Made by a program: the position numbers and the translations under genes | Shown: positions 40,272 through 50,850 of the stretch, piece by piece | Layout of the letters: the number at the start of each line of letters is the position of its first letter | How positions within the stretch are numbered: position 1 is the stretch's first letter | The notes under the pieces: generated by a model | Databases searched by the model: none | The model's input: the letters and a program-made list of their open reading frames with translations, nothing else | What the model was told of the DNA's origin: nothing | From: Flectonema sp. DT1601 | Lineage: Eukaryota > Euglenozoa > Diplonemea > Diplonemida > Diplonemidae | Assembly (NCBI GenBank): GCA_964019425.1 | Contig: OZ025798.1 | Coordinates: forward strand, 62,001-126,000 | Length of the DNA: 64,000 bases | Direction of reading: 5' to 3'

Positions 40272-42314
40272 TTAAAGAAGAGATGACGATGGACAAAGAG
40301 GTTGGACCGTACTAATTCCGCCCAACCGCATCGACCCTGAGAGAGCCGAGACATCGTAAGACAGTCGTGGGGAAGTTAGAATTGATTGCCCTCCTCCTCC
40401 CGATACGAATGACATAACACCCTGAGGTGGGATAGCAATTGGAGGTACGAGGGGAGGAATAGGTCTCCGATTTTCTTCGAATGACGTCATTGGAGCGGTT
40501 TTGATGACATCGGCTTCGTCATCACCCGAACTGGAGCAAATACTTTCAACGCAGGCAGGGAGTTGACAATCATCTGAGTACTCACTGTTGACTTCTATTG
40601 GCATCATCATCGTTTCTAATTTCGATTCGATGTTGTTCTTTGGAGGAACTGGTGGTATCCCACTGAGAACTGAAATATTACTTAAGCAGCCGTAACTATT
40701 CTTTTTTATACCTCCGATAGCTGACGGCCCTCCCAGAGGTGTACTCCCCAAGTTTGATACCCGTCTGGCAGCTTCGTGTAAGTTGTCGCTGCTGGAGCCG
40801 GCTCTTGGGGTGCGTGTGTGGATCATTTCAGTAATTTCTTCGAGCATCATTTGTTCTGCTGGTCGCATTTCATTAACTTCTCTGAGGAATCGATGCTGAA
40901 GTAGCTGCTCTGCTGTGTGGCGCTCTGAAGGGTTTGGACGGAAACATTTTTTTAAGAAATCGTAACACTGCACACTCAACCCTTGTGGAATGTTTGGTGG
41001 CATGTCCTCCTTCCACTGACCGATTGTGAGAATAGCTTTCCAGTTGTTAGGGAACGGAGGCCATGGTGGAGTTCCTCGATTAATCATTTCCACCATAACA
41101 CATCCAACTGACCAAATATCAGCTGGGGTACCGTAACCATCTTTTCCTTCTCCAGAACCAGATATCACTTCAGGAGCCATCCAGAGAGGAGTTCCAATCA
41201 TAGTTCTGGCTTGTGTTGTAGCAGCTTCCATTGTTCCTGTAAAGTCTTTTAATCTTTTACAAGTACCGAAGTCACTGAGTTTTATACCTTCACCAGATAT
41301 TAAAATATTATCTCCTTTCAAGTCTCTGTGAATTATACTTCGAGAGTGAAGAAATGCTACTCCCGTTAGAATCTGAGCGATATAGTTTTGGGCAGTCGGA
41401 ACACACAACACTTCTCGTAGGTCGCGAACCATTTTCCCAACACTTCCTCCAACAACATATTCCATAAAGATATTTAATTGATGACATTCAGTGTCGTACG
41501 TACAGCCGTAGTACTCAACAATCTGAGGATGTTGAAGTCCCGCCATCGTCTTTACTTCGGACATTAATTTCTTTACGTCTGACATTTCCATGTCGGGCTT
41601 CAGCGACATTATTTTAACGGCAAAAAATGTGCCGTCGAGTCGAATTCCTTTCCAAACTTCACCAAAGGAACCGGACCCGAGGAGCTGACCTTTTTGCCAC
41701 TTTGCGGGTACGAATGGATATCGTTCTGTGGCTTTGGAGGTCGTTCGATTTCCGAAAGATGAAAAAGATTCTCCGCAGTTTTCAAATCCGACTGATCCAG
41801 TTCCTGAAGCTTCTCTGGGTATAATTCGAGGACTTACTTGATAAGAACACTGAGACCCATTATGCATCGATTTCATATTACGAATGCCGGGAACCATAAC
41901 AGGAGATGACATTGGAGGAGTTGATGTTTGTGAAGGAGAGATATTACTTGTGAAGTGATGGCTGTTGTTATTATTTTCAACTAATCTCTGAACCTGATCA
42001 GCAGAGTACATATCAATAGCTCCAGGAATCTTTTGAAATACATCAGTCACTCCCCAGCCAGGGTTCTGTCTCAAAACTAGTCTCAAATTTTCTAATCTGT
42101 GATTACTCGCCTGATAATTATTCGCTTGATGATTACTCGCTAGTAGAGGAAGGTCCATTGTGTTACCTCCCAGCTTGTCGCAGTTCTTGTTTGGCATGTT
42201 GTTAAACCTCGCATTCTGCGATTTATTTAACTTCACGAAGAACAAAGAGATCAACACCACCAACAGGATTACGATTCCCACCAGAAATATTATCACAAGT
42301 AACGATGACGACAT
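40272..42314 (-). CDS. Membrane-anchored MAPKKK-like (STE-type) protein kinase (680 aa)
   Basis: Start chosen at ATG 42312-42314 (MSSSLLVIIFLVGIV); the frame upstream opens with a non-ATG codon. An N-terminal TM at about 3-27 is followed by a polar, Asn/Ser-rich region (30-200). The kinase domain spans about 205-470: glycine loop GSGSFGEVWKG (about 210), VAIK-type FAVKIMSL, catalytic HRDLKGDN (about 327), DFGTCKR, activation segment GTPLWMAPEV and an intact APE region. HRDLKGDN with GTPLWMAPEV is typical of MEKK/STE11 kinases, which start MAP-kinase cascades. A Ser/Pro-rich C-terminal tail follows. All catalytic residues are present. The TM anchor without a large ectodomain suggests a signalling kinase fixed at a membrane. 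CTCCAG at 42353-42358 precedes the start. Confidence 0.9.
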   Translation of the reverse strand: MSSSLLVIIFLVGIVILLVVLISLFFVKLNKSQNARFNNMPNKNCDKLGGNTMDLPLLASNHQANNYQASNHRLENLRLVLRQNPGWGVTDVFQKIPGAIDMYSADQVQRLVENNNNSHHFTSNISPSQTSTPPMSSPVMVPGIRNMKSMHNGSQCSYQVSPRIIPREASGTGSVGFENCGESFSSFGNRTTSKATERYPFVPAKWQKGQLLGSGSFGEVWKGIRLDGTFFAVKIMSLKPDMEMSDVKKLMSEVKTMAGLQHPQIVEYYGCTYDTECHQLNIFMEYVVGGSVGKMVRDLREVLCVPTAQNYIAQILTGVAFLHSRSIIHRDLKGDNILISGEGIKLSDFGTCKRLKDFTGTMEAATTQARTMIGTPLWMAPEVISGSGEGKDGYGTPADIWSVGCVMVEMINRGTPPWPPFPNNWKAILTIGQWKEDMPPNIPQGLSVQCYDFLKKCFRPNPSERHTAEQLLQHRFLREVNEMRPAEQMMLEEITEMIHTRTPRAGSSSDNLHEAARRVSNLGSTPLGGPSAIGGIKKNSYGCLSNISVLSGIPPVPPKNNIESKLETMMMPIEVNSEYSDDCQLPACVESICSSSGDDEADVIKTAPMTSFEENRRPIPPLVPPIAIPPQGVMSFVSGGGGQSILTSPRLSYDVSALSGSMRLGGISTVQPLCPSSSLL

Positions 42315-42534
42315 TTTGTGTTTCGGTGGATCCGCATGCAAGCGAACACCTCCTGGAGAGAAGTGATTAAAATAACTGACAAGTTGACTGAAGTTAGATA
42401 AATCGCAACAACGACAACAACAAAAAAGTACATGAGATTTGAGACGACTGACTCAGGTCAGATAATCGCCTTCGTAACGTAATCCACACTACGAAGTGTT
42501 GAACACTTTTCTTCATCTTCTCTCAGAGAGCTGC

Positions 42535-42843
42535 TCAAAGGGCGCTGTTCTTGGTCGTCATTTCTATCAAAACCTCATCAGAGCAAGCACCGGGTTGGAA
42601 CCAAACGTCTTTGACTCCCATTTCAGTAGCTTGTTTTAAAACATCCATTCCAGTGATTGGATTAATTATAAAGTTGACAGCCTCAAGAGAATCAATTCCT
42701 TTTAGACTCTCTCCCTTTCCGGGTGTTACTGTAGTCACTACCTTACCGCAGTTGCGAAGATGATCTGCGACGCGTACAGCTGTTGGGTTCTTGTGATGGT
42801 TGCCAACAACAGCCCAGCGCATACTGCGAGCAATCCTTTCCAT
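42535..42843 (-). CDS. CoA-binding (YccU-like) Rossmann protein (102 aa)
   Basis: ATG at 42841-42843. Matches the CoA_binding_2 family: RWAVVGNHHKNPTAVRVADHL (strand and helix of the Rossmann fold), VVTTVTPGKGESLKG, NPITGMDVLKQA and DVWFQPGACSDEVLIEM, the family block close to VWLQPGA. Bacterial relatives are about 130-140 residues; this one ends soon after the last motif, so it is short at the C terminus. The usual GAS motif of the first loop is replaced by GNH. Probably a small soluble nucleotide- or CoA-binding protein; substrate unknown. Confidence 0.82.
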   Translation of the reverse strand: MERIARSMRWAVVGNHHKNPTAVRVADHLRNCGKVVTTVTPGKGESLKGIDSLEAVNFIINPITGMDVLKQATEMGVKDVWFQPGACSDEVLIEMTTKNSAL

Positions 42844-43310
42844 CTTTTAATGTTGCTGTTGAAATTTAAGTAACTAATTATGTGGTACCGTAAGGTAATC
42901 ATCATTACAACAACCAGGTGCTGATGTACTGCAGCCGACTACTACTCATCGTCATATTGTTTCTCATCTTCTGAAGTAGTTATAAATTAGAAATACAATC
43001 GTAAACCAGAATAACAACAAACTACTTATTAATATGAGTCAAGAGAAACATCGGAGTACTAATTGTGGTATCAATTTGTTGCTTTTTGTGATTCGCCTGT
43101 CGACCACGGAACGATATAAGTTACTACCTGATTCCACTTGTAGGTATCGATGTCCGCCGATTCGCTTTCTCGTAGAGAAAAAAGACATCAGAACACTCCA
43201 AGTTAGGTTTTCCGTCTGATCCTTAACTTCATATCGTGTTTCTATTGGTACGTGTTAACCTTATTCGGGTAAGACTGTGATGAACAGTACAAGAGAATCA
43301 AAAGAGGAAG
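42844..43310. other. Intergenic region
   Basis: Spacer of 467 bp between CoA-binding gene start and GT61 gene end. A short plus frame (43034-43219) has no domain. Nothing else seen. Confidence 0.5.
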
Positions 43311-44783
43311 CTACTCGAGGATTCCTCCGTGTATTCTTCTGTCTTCTTTTTCAAAGTCATATTCCCCGTGATAAGTTTTATTTTCGAAAGTTCCCAAATT
43401 ACTGAGTCCCAGTCTCACAAGATTCTCCATCACTCTCGGCGGCATGACGAGGTTTCGACACATCCAACGACGTTTCGATTTACTTTTACATCGATGAGAG
43501 AAAGGCTTTCCTGAATAAATAGATTTACTCTCAAGAGGGGAATTCGATACATTTGATGATGTCCAAGTCGCATATGTCAACCTAGAACGTCTTCCGATAT
43601 ATGAAAAAAATACAAAATGATGTTTTCCATCAGCTATATTAACTCCCTTTGTCGTTCCTTCAGAACCAAACGGATAAACTTCTAACACTACGCTGTTTGC
43701 TGGCATAACAACCATCCAGGTCAGAGCGTTTCCGTGAATGCCAAATAAAATATCAGTCGCGGCAGCTATTCTCATTTGCTCTAAGACTGGGTACTCTGAC
43801 CAGGAGTGAGTTGAGATATTTAATTTATTTGGAAATGATTTGTGAAGATGTTCTGTCAACTCTGCCGTGTTTGTGATATTTCTTCCAAACCCTCCCTTGT
43901 CAGTTCTTACAGTCATTGTTAGGACTGGTAGCTTCTTTTGTAATTCAAGTCGAATGTTCAACGGAGGGAGAACAACATTCCTGACTCTCATCCAACTATG
44001 TAACCTTTCACGTAATACGTTGTAATATTTATAACCATCTCTGTCAAAGTGATCTGTCACACTCTTATCAATAGGACTTGGCATTCCGTACCAGGCATCA
44101 GTGTAACAAGTTGTGACGTTTGGTTTATATAAATTGATAGGTTTCTTATAGTTGACATCATCAAATAAAGACGTCAGTTGATAAACATACTTCTTTTGAT
44201 CCTTTTCTGGTACTGGAGCAGAGTAAACTATTTCACGGTTTCCAATAAACTTCGTAATTACGATCATCATTGGACCTCCACAATAATAAACCCAATGACC
44301 AAAGTGATGAAGTGTTCCAAGGTCTTCCCCTGCCCATAAAGCTTTCTCTGACCAAACAGTATTAGAAGGAAGGCTTTGAGAACTCACCCAAGGTATTGAA
44401 ACCTCTGTTGTGTGTTCAGTGTGGTACACAACTTTGGTGTTGGAGGGCTTCCGTTTTGTTATCTCATCAGAATAAATAAAAAATAATGATCCAGTCTCTG
44501 GTTTCTGACAAACATAATTCATTTTATAGAAATATTGATGGAGCTCTTTAACTTCTGAGTGTCTCAACTTCACAGGAACTGGACTCGGGGTGGAAATATT
44601 TGAGAAATTCAGTTTGTCAGTTGGTTTAGAGTCTGAAGTGGTGGTGTTACTACTCCAGTGCATCGTTTCAGTTATTGTTTTTCTAAAACTCGGAGGAAGG
44701 TCTTCAAATGATAACATCGATCTCCTCAACAACACCGTTACAATCCCAAGAAATGTACAAATAACAATCCGTTTAGTACTCAT
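43311..44783 (-). CDS. GT61-family glycosyltransferase, EOGT-like, type II membrane (490 aa)
   Basis: ATG at 44781-44783. A signal-anchor (about 5-22, IVICTFLGIVTVLL) is followed by a luminal catalytic region. The GT61 (DUF563) signature is at about 340-370: DILFGIHGNALTWMVVMP and SVVLEVYPFGSEGTTKG. It fits the family pattern (GxHGaaLtn..f......viEi.P) shared by EGF-domain O-GlcNAc transferases and plant xylosyltransferases. Expected site is the Golgi or ER lumen, acting on glycoproteins. Substrate and sugar cannot be read from the sequence. An AT-rich TATAAATATTT and a TTTAG lie within 35 nt of the ATG, so the 5' UTR is very short or formed by splicing. Confidence 0.85.
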   Translation of the reverse strand: MSTKRIVICTFLGIVTVLLRRSMLSFEDLPPSFRKTITETMHWSSNTTTSDSKPTDKLNFSNISTPSPVPVKLRHSEVKELHQYFYKMNYVCQKPETGSLFFIYSDEITKRKPSNTKVVYHTEHTTEVSIPWVSSQSLPSNTVWSEKALWAGEDLGTLHHFGHWVYYCGGPMMIVITKFIGNREIVYSAPVPEKDQKKYVYQLTSLFDDVNYKKPINLYKPNVTTCYTDAWYGMPSPIDKSVTDHFDRDGYKYYNVLRERLHSWMRVRNVVLPPLNIRLELQKKLPVLTMTVRTDKGGFGRNITNTAELTEHLHKSFPNKLNISTHSWSEYPVLEQMRIAAATDILFGIHGNALTWMVVMPANSVVLEVYPFGSEGTTKGVNIADGKHHFVFFSYIGRRSRLTYATWTSSNVSNSPLESKSIYSGKPFSHRCKSKSKRRWMCRNLVMPPRVMENLVRLGLSNLGTFENKTYHGEYDFEKEDRRIHGGILE

Positions 44784-45160
44784 GTTATCTACTGACTAAA
44801 TAAAGAAATATTTATAATATTCTCAACCTGACGTGTCCTTCCTACGGCATTTGATTGCTTCTTCAGAACCTCAAAAAAAAAAAAAAAGTGAATAACATTA
44901 CAACAAGCAGGTCCTATCGTACGTCGATTTCGTAATGGTAAAGAAACACTTACAAATAGAAGTACCGAAACTATAAAAGTCGCTCACTTTTAATAAAGTA
45001 ATTTACCTCCCTACAATTCTCTCACTAGTCATGTGTTGAGGACGACCAGAGAATCATTTGGAGTATCATCCAAGTCGAAAAATTGATTTAATTTTGTTCC
45101 GACGAACATTAAATAACTCGGAAGGCAGAAAGAAGGTGCCAGCCGACTGCGTGTTCCAAA
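44784..45160. other. Intergenic region
   Basis: 377-bp spacer with an A-run at about 44873-44887; nothing recognised. Confidence 0.5.
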
Positions 45161-45766
45161 TTAGAGAGCAGATTGTTTAAAAATGTTCCTTCCTGTGACC
45201 TTTACGCGAGGTGTTTGAGATGTCGTGGTGTCGGGTTTCTGTACCGACTGCTGAGTTGGAGTCGACATTCGAGTCTCCCATTGTTGTTCAACGAGAGTTC
45301 TTTGTTTCTCAGGAATTGGATACGAAGGATTTGAAACAATATTTCCATCAATAACAGTCCAACCAGATCGAATGGCATCATCTCGGTAAAGTCTATTTGG
45401 TGCTCTCTGATTACCTTCTGAAGGAAGAGGAACAGAACCAATTGGAGCTATCTGACTGTTGTTATGAATTGGTGATAATCCTCCACTCATTAATTCTGGA
45501 ATTAAGTAGTGAGCTCTCGACATGATGTCAGTTCCAATTCTAACTGTCTGACCATCAGAACTCATACTCGGAGAGAACTGAACATTACAAGTAGCTGGTC
45601 TACAATGTCCTTTAATATGAAGTTCAAAAGGACCCAACTCCAAGACGCTGATTTTACCTCCGCCGAGGTATGTTTTCTCAAACTCTGTTTGGTGATAATA
45701 CCTCGGCCACGATTTAAATATTTCCTTCAGGAGGTGTACACGCTCTCCATTAACCATCGACTCCAT
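45161..45766 (-). CDS. Hypothetical protein (201 aa)
   Basis: ATG at 45764-45766. Possibly two parts: a compact N-terminal half (RYYHQTEFEKTYLGGGKISVLELGPFELHIKG split over residues 22-53, with cysteines CRPATC) and a Pro/Gln/Thr-rich C-terminal tail (STPTQQSVQKPDTTTSQTPR). No signal peptide, TM or catalytic motif. No family recognised. A TATAAAAGG sits only 22 nt upstream of the ATG, too close for a normal TATA box unless translation starts downstream. Confidence 0.55.
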   Translation of the reverse strand: MESMVNGERVHLLKEIFKSWPRYYHQTEFEKTYLGGGKISVLELGPFELHIKGHCRPATCNVQFSPSMSSDGQTVRIGTDIMSRAHYLIPELMSGGLSPIHNNSQIAPIGSVPLPSEGNQRAPNRLYRDDAIRSGWTVIDGNIVSNPSYPIPEKQRTLVEQQWETRMSTPTQQSVQKPDTTTSQTPRVKVTGRNIFKQSAL

Positions 45767-46195
45767 TGGAAGAACTATTCCTTTTATACTCTTGTCTACT
45801 TGAACATTATCTAACTGTTTGAGTTTTATAGAACAACAACAACATTAGTAATAAAAAGAGTTTGTTCTAAACATACTTTTAGTTTCTCAGCGTGTGGTTC
45901 CAACGTACTATGAAGTGATAGGTCTAAGTACATCCTTCCCCCAAGTATTCTATATAAAGACTTCTTGGTATGCGAAAACATGTTTTGGGGGGGGAAACTG
46001 AATGAATAAAAACAAAATAATATTTCAACAGAATTCTGTCAACAAGTAATTCGACCACAAATAGTAATCTGAATAATAACAGAGACGAATCTTCAGAAGC
46101 CACAACGAGAGGATTGCAACAAAACTGGTTGACCGAACAGACTTGTAAAAGCAGCTTCGTCTCTGACCAGTTGGAGTTGGATATGTTCTGTAAGA

Positions 46196-46678
46196 TTATC
46201 TCTTTAAGAACTCCGTCACTGGAGGAAGTATTCGAACTCCCCGAGACGCTGATCCAATTGGATAACAACGACTGTGAATAGAACGGCGAGTGGGGTGTTT
46301 GGAAGGAAGTCTCATCTTCGGATGAGGAATGTGTGTGTTGATCAACTTCTTAGCCGTCAATTCTGTTCCCCATCCTCCAAAAGAAGGAGGAGTGTCATCA
46401 GCAAGCCAGGCAGCATCTTGCATTGCAATAGACCTACTCGGACATCTATGTGTTCTTCCCCAATTAGAGTGACGCCAAGGGGGTCGAACTTCAATTGAAG
46501 CACTCGACTGTTCTCTCTTTCGAAATAACATCGGCTTCAGAGCAGCTGGTAGTACTCTGGAATTGGTCTTCTTCTTTCTCACTACTTTCACGTGATCAAA
46601 TGTCGGCAGTCTGTCGTACTGACAGTCATAAACACCTTTCTCATCATCACCACTGCTGTCATATATATAAAGTTCCAT
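46196..46678 (-). CDS. Hypothetical basic protein (160 aa)
   Basis: ATG at 46676-46678. N terminus is acidic (DSSGDDEKG). The rest is strongly basic with spaced Trp, Pro and Arg (RPPWRHSNWGRTHRCPSR, PSFGGWGTELTAKK, RSIHSRCYPIGSASRG). This resembles small microtubule- or axoneme-associated proteins only in composition; I recognise no family. No TM or signal. CATCAG lies just before the ATG, and TATAAAAAT is 24 nt upstream. Confidence 0.55.
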   Translation of the reverse strand: MELYIYDSSGDDEKGVYDCQYDRLPTFDHVKVVRKKKTNSRVLPAALKPMLFRKREQSSASIEVRPPWRHSNWGRTHRCPSRSIAMQDAAWLADDTPPSFGGWGTELTAKKLINTHIPHPKMRLPSKHPTRRSIHSRCYPIGSASRGVRILPPVTEFLKR

Positions 46679-48584
46679 TCCCCTGATGTAATTATTTTTA
46701 TAAACAATTCAACCAGAAGTACTATCGAACATATTCAAGTGGAGATTGTTGTGCACAAAACCACATCAGACCGCAGCTGCAAAGTCTGTCACTTTTGATA
46801 ATACAAAATAAAATTAATAAAAAAAAACAACAGCACGCAGGAAGTTTCATCTCTGAGCACAATTACCAAAAAAAACAAATAAAAAACAAGTAATTTGTTA
46901 TATTTTTCGGTACTCATCATATTTACTGCCAGACTACTAGTTTGGCGTTGTAGAGCGTGCCTTTCTTCGCGATTAAAGTTAATTGGTACGGAATAAGAAT
47001 AAGATGTCGCAAACTGAATGGTGGGGAACAAATAAAAACAGAAGAATAAAAGAAAAATAAAGCAATCAACATGAAACCAGTCACAGTCAGAGTGGATAGG
47101 ATACGGTAGAGCAGAAGAGTTTGTCAAGAGTCGGGAAATTAACAAAACAGGATGTTGGTTGACTCTCTGTTTGCAATAAAATCGGAATTTAGCTGCTCCA
47201 CCCCTCTGACTCGATGCATTCAACTGTTGTAATTGAAAGACGTCCGATTCGTCTTTGCTTATGACAATTGTACTTGTCATAACCAACACTTCCTATAGGC
47301 AGTCACCACTCCACAAACGTATCACAACAGTGTAAGTTGTGGGGTATTACTGTCTTTTTGTAGTGGTTTCATATACAAAAAAAAACAATAACAGAAATAC
47401 TCCCCCACGAAGGCGGGAAATATAATTCAGCCTTGGGTGGACAGAAAGAAAAACGGGAGTGTGAGGAGGAGTTCTTAGTAACTTTTATAACAAACCAGAC
47501 ATCACGTGTTGGGTTCCAAATGAGCTGAGCGCTGCTGACTTTCATCTCCAAGTACTCACCGAATGGTACAAACGAAAAGTTAAACTTTTCAAAAAGTACT
47601 TTTATAAATAATTATTCAAAAGTCACTAATCAGTTCTCAACTCCTTTGATGACTCCCCCCAAGCAGTTGGAGTTCACAATCAGCTTCGGTAGAAGCTCTG
47701 AAGGGATCAACGGAACAGAAGCAGCTGACCAACAACTATATGTGACCCATTGGACAGGGAGGTGACAGAGGGAGTTAGAAGCTCTGTTTTATTTTTGACT
47801 ATTGGCGGAAAAAGTTCCTAAAATATAATTCTACAGCGCACTGATCACCAAGAGAATGGAAGAATTAACTAATCAGTCGGCTGTCTCTGAGCTGACATGG
47901 AGACCTCCTCCACCTCCATCGGAAATCGTTGGCTTGGTTTGCAAAAAACAAAACAAAACAAAAAGGCAAGTTTCGAAACCGAAGAATGTGTTTCAATCTG
48001 CTCGCAGTATGCTTTGTACACACTAATAATATACCACTCACAATACTATGCTATGCTAACTAATGACTACAAGAGGAGACTATAAAAATGAGACCCTTCA
48101 TTCTTTCTCAGAAACCAGAAAGAAATGGAATCAGAAAAGAGGAACAGGGGAAGGAAAAGAGGAAACCGATGATTTATTTATAGATTTGATTAATTCAGTT
48201 CTACAGCCAAAACAACTTATGCTCAACAGGTAGACATCCAGCAGATGTTTCTTGAACTTGTCTTTTGGATCGACAAAGAAACGACGAAAACAAATAAATG
48301 GAGGCGGAAGGAGGAGGTGATTTACAACATTAACAAATTACCTTTAAGAGATCTACGCGGAATTGAATATCGCAATTCGTAATAATTACAAAAATAAATT
48401 AATTTCCGAACCATTACAACAACAGATGTCGCTTTTATTGTATCCCTTTAGTTTTCTTTCGCACTATTTTCATCGGGTAGTACACTTTGTGTATCGCAAG
48501 GAGCCGCAGCATCGGGAGCACTGAATACAGAGCGAGGTCTCCAAAGCAACTGTTCGATTATCAGATAAACGAATTGTTTGTTTT
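46679..48584. other. Intergenic region (1.9 kb)
   Basis: No supported gene. The 46789-47289 minus frame is a hydrophobic low-complexity string without domain and opens with a non-ATG codon. No RNA gene or repeat seen. Confidence 0.5.
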
Positions 48585-49877
48585 CTACGAAATGACGCAG
48601 CAGCATTTATTCTGAGTCTGTTCAGACTCCTGCACGCCACTATTATGTCGAAGTGAGTCATTTCTGACGAGAGAATGTTTGCGGCCAGAACGATTCACTC
48701 CTCGTGGAGTGGTGCCGGGAGAAGGTGATTTTGGAGAAGTGCCATCGTCAGAATCAGAAGCAGAATCAAATGACATGCAAGTAAAGAGAAGATCATCATG
48801 ATTCACATCTCCATTTCCATGATGTCCATGGCCATGATGATGGTGCTCTCCTTTTCCATGGCGATGGTGGTGGTGATCCTTTCCATGATGATGATGATGA
48901 TGTCCGTGACCGTTCTCTTTCTCCCGATCTGGTTGTGTTTGCTCAAAGTTCTCCTTCGCGCTCTCTTTCTCTTCTGCCCTTCCCTTGGCTACTTCCTGCA
49001 TTGCTTCTTTGAAGGATTCAACTTCTTCAAAAATATTATTTTTCGCTGAGACCTGGAGTCGGGAAACATTCCAATCGATGTTGGCAGTTCCCCCGAATTC
49101 TGCTGGTGTTTGGTTAGAGGGAATCCATTTTGATAGAGCGTCGCCTTCCTGTCTCCCACTGCAGATTGTGATCTTCTCCTGAACTCGTGCATCTAAAAAG
49201 ACTTTGATTGCGGCGTAGGCCGAAGAGAATCCGAACGGTGCATTTATTAGAAACATTTTGCGCATACACTCCGGGTAGTTTTCTTGATCATATTTCATTT
49301 GGTCCTTCAACATGGCAGAGACTTTACCGAACATTAATGCTCTAGCGCCTAAAGCAGAGAGGTCCATTACCATTGTGATTCTATCAACATTTAGAGCTTT
49401 TGTTACTTCTCTACCGCGTTCTACGGCTGCGATGTGCCACTCAAATAAATCTTCTTTCTTGTACTCGTGTACTAGTTTGTCGAGTCCCTTGCCGTTAGGT
49501 TTTTCCCAATAGACTGGATACCCTTCGATATCACAACCATAGAACCCGCACAGCCCGTCTATGTGAGATTGGAAAACGATCTCTTTCGGCATCTTCTTCT
49601 CCGTAATTTTAAATATTTCATCTACCTGAAGGTCTTGTCTCCAGCTCATGTTCTTTGCTATCGCTTCTATTGCCGGCTTCGTCTTGAAATTCCTTCCGAT
49701 GAAGAATCGCAACATCAAATCGTCGTTTGTTAGTTTCATGCAATCTCGTAACTCAGTTCCTCCCAACTCTTTCTTACATCTTTTGAACTCTTCCAACTGA
49801 TCTTCTGTTAGTGTGTGAGGACCACTCCCTGTCTGCCTTCCCGTGTCATCTCTTCTTTTAGACGATGGCCAACTCAT
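48585..49877 (-). CDS. SEC14/CRAL-TRIO lipid-transfer protein with His-rich tail and CaaX box (about 430 aa)
   Basis: Start chosen at ATG 49875-49877 (MSWPSSKRR), just after a pyrimidine tract ending TTCTTCAG; an upstream ATG at 49931 adds a hydrophobic stretch. The CRAL-TRIO N domain (EEFKRCKKELG, LMLRFFIGRNFK) and SEC14 lipid-binding core (DGLCGFYGCDIEGYPVYWEK; FLINAPFGFSSAYAAIKVFL; TPAEFGGTA) are complete. A linker carries an extreme His/Gly-rich stretch (about 20 His within 35 residues), then a Ser/Asp-rich part and the C terminus CCCVIS. CVIS is a CaaX box whose Ser favours farnesylation; the two extra Cys could be palmitoylated. Predicted membrane-tethered phosphoinositide/lipid exchange protein, perhaps metal-sensitive through the His tract. 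Confidence 0.88.
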   Translation of the reverse strand: MSWPSSKRRDDTGRQTGSGPHTLTEDQLEEFKRCKKELGGTELRDCMKLTNDDLMLRFFIGRNFKTKPAIEAIAKNMSWRQDLQVDEIFKITEKKMPKEIVFQSHIDGLCGFYGCDIEGYPVYWEKPNGKGLDKLVHEYKKEDLFEWHIAAVERGREVTKALNVDRITMVMDLSALGARALMFGKVSAMLKDQMKYDQENYPECMRKMFLINAPFGFSSAYAAIKVFLDARVQEKITICSGRQEGDALSKWIPSNQTPAEFGGTANIDWNVSRLQVSAKNNIFEEVESFKEAMQEVAKGRAEEKESAKENFEQTQPDREKENGHGHHHHHHGKDHHHHRHGKGEHHHHGHGHHGNGDVNHDDLLFTCMSFDSASDSDDGTSPKSPSPGTTPRGVNRSGRKHSLVRNDSLRHNSGVQESEQTQNKCCCVIS

Positions 49878-50368
49878 GTTGCTGAAGAACGAAATAAATA
49901 AAAAAAGACTGCAGAAGTGAAGACCATACATATGAAACCAACGAGGTGATCATAATTCCGGTTGTGGAGTACCTGAAGTAGAACTTATAAAGTAAACAAA
50001 CCTCCACAAGTAACTTTCCATTAATCTGATTCTTAATAACTGCTAACATCCTCAATTGTAGGAGTCGAGGAATCGAGAAGAAAAAAAACGGGGAGGAGAA
50101 AAGTTTTGTTCGTGTAACAAGAACAATTAATTTGTAGACTTTAGTAGTACCGGATAATAGTAATCAACAAGAGTACTAACAAGTAAAAGTATCCCTTTTT
50201 AGAATTGAAGAGACCATTAGTAGTCTCCACCTTGTAATTAGGTCTAATGGAGTACCAGAACACGACTCGTATTTATGTTTTATGTTCCCTACGACAGGAC
50301 AGCTAAGAAAGAATTGTAACTTCTACGAGAAGGTGTAACATGTGACCCGCCTGCTAGTACGAAGTCAA

Positions 50369-50850
50369 TTATCCATAAATGAGTGCAATTGTTTTCTCAT
50401 CCATCAGAATGTCTGCTTCGCGAATGGTTGACTGTTTATTTATTATTTAACATCTGATCATCACAAGTAGAATGACTGTAATAAACTAAAAGTAATACAT
50501 ACGCCAGTAACGTCCCATTTACACACGTACTGAGCTTTGTACTTTTCGCCATTCTTTGCAACTCCCTCTTCGTTAATCCAGTTAACAATTTGACGATGAG
50601 AACCGTCATCTTCTCCCGCAGGGTGAAATCCTTGAAAGAAAGACAAGTCTGTTTCAGTAGTAGTTTTGTCCATTACAAACTTCTTAAAGAACTTAGAGCA
50701 GGCTTCTCTTCCTTCATAAATGCCTTCCCAGGCAGGGAACCGAACTGTGCAGTCGCTGCCGAGCAGTTCGAGAACCTTATCGTATTCTCCCTCGTTTACT
50801 GAAATCCAGAAGGAAACTACGGTTGTCTTGACGTCATCCTGTCCACCCAT
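50369..50850 (-). CDS. NTF2/SnoaL-like small protein, two exons (136 aa)
   Basis: Exon 1 is 50503-50850, ATG at 50848-50850 (MGGQDDVKTTVV); the frame upstream is open but starts at a non-ATG codon. Donor GTATGT at 50497-50502, acceptor AAACAG, intron 50432-50502 (71 nt, phase 0). Exon 2 is 50369-50431 and adds STIREADILMDEKTIALIYG, in register with the C-terminal strand of the fold (DG.I.....D). Without this splice the frame reads into a hydrophobic tail, so the spliced model is better. The core SVNEGEYDKVLELLGSDCTVRFP then GIYEGREACSKFF is typical SnoaL-like (ketosteroid-isomerase fold). Function ranges from enzymes to binding proteins; none can be assigned. Confidence 0.72.

Noticed and set aside
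44808-44818. TATA box of the GT61 gene (and similar motifs before 45766 and 46678)
   Set aside because: Only 22-33 nt from the ATG, leaving almost no 5' UTR; base composition of AT-rich flanks explains such matches.
46789-47289. 166-codon minus frame
   Set aside because: Opens at a non-ATG codon, hydrophobic low-complexity composition, no domain.
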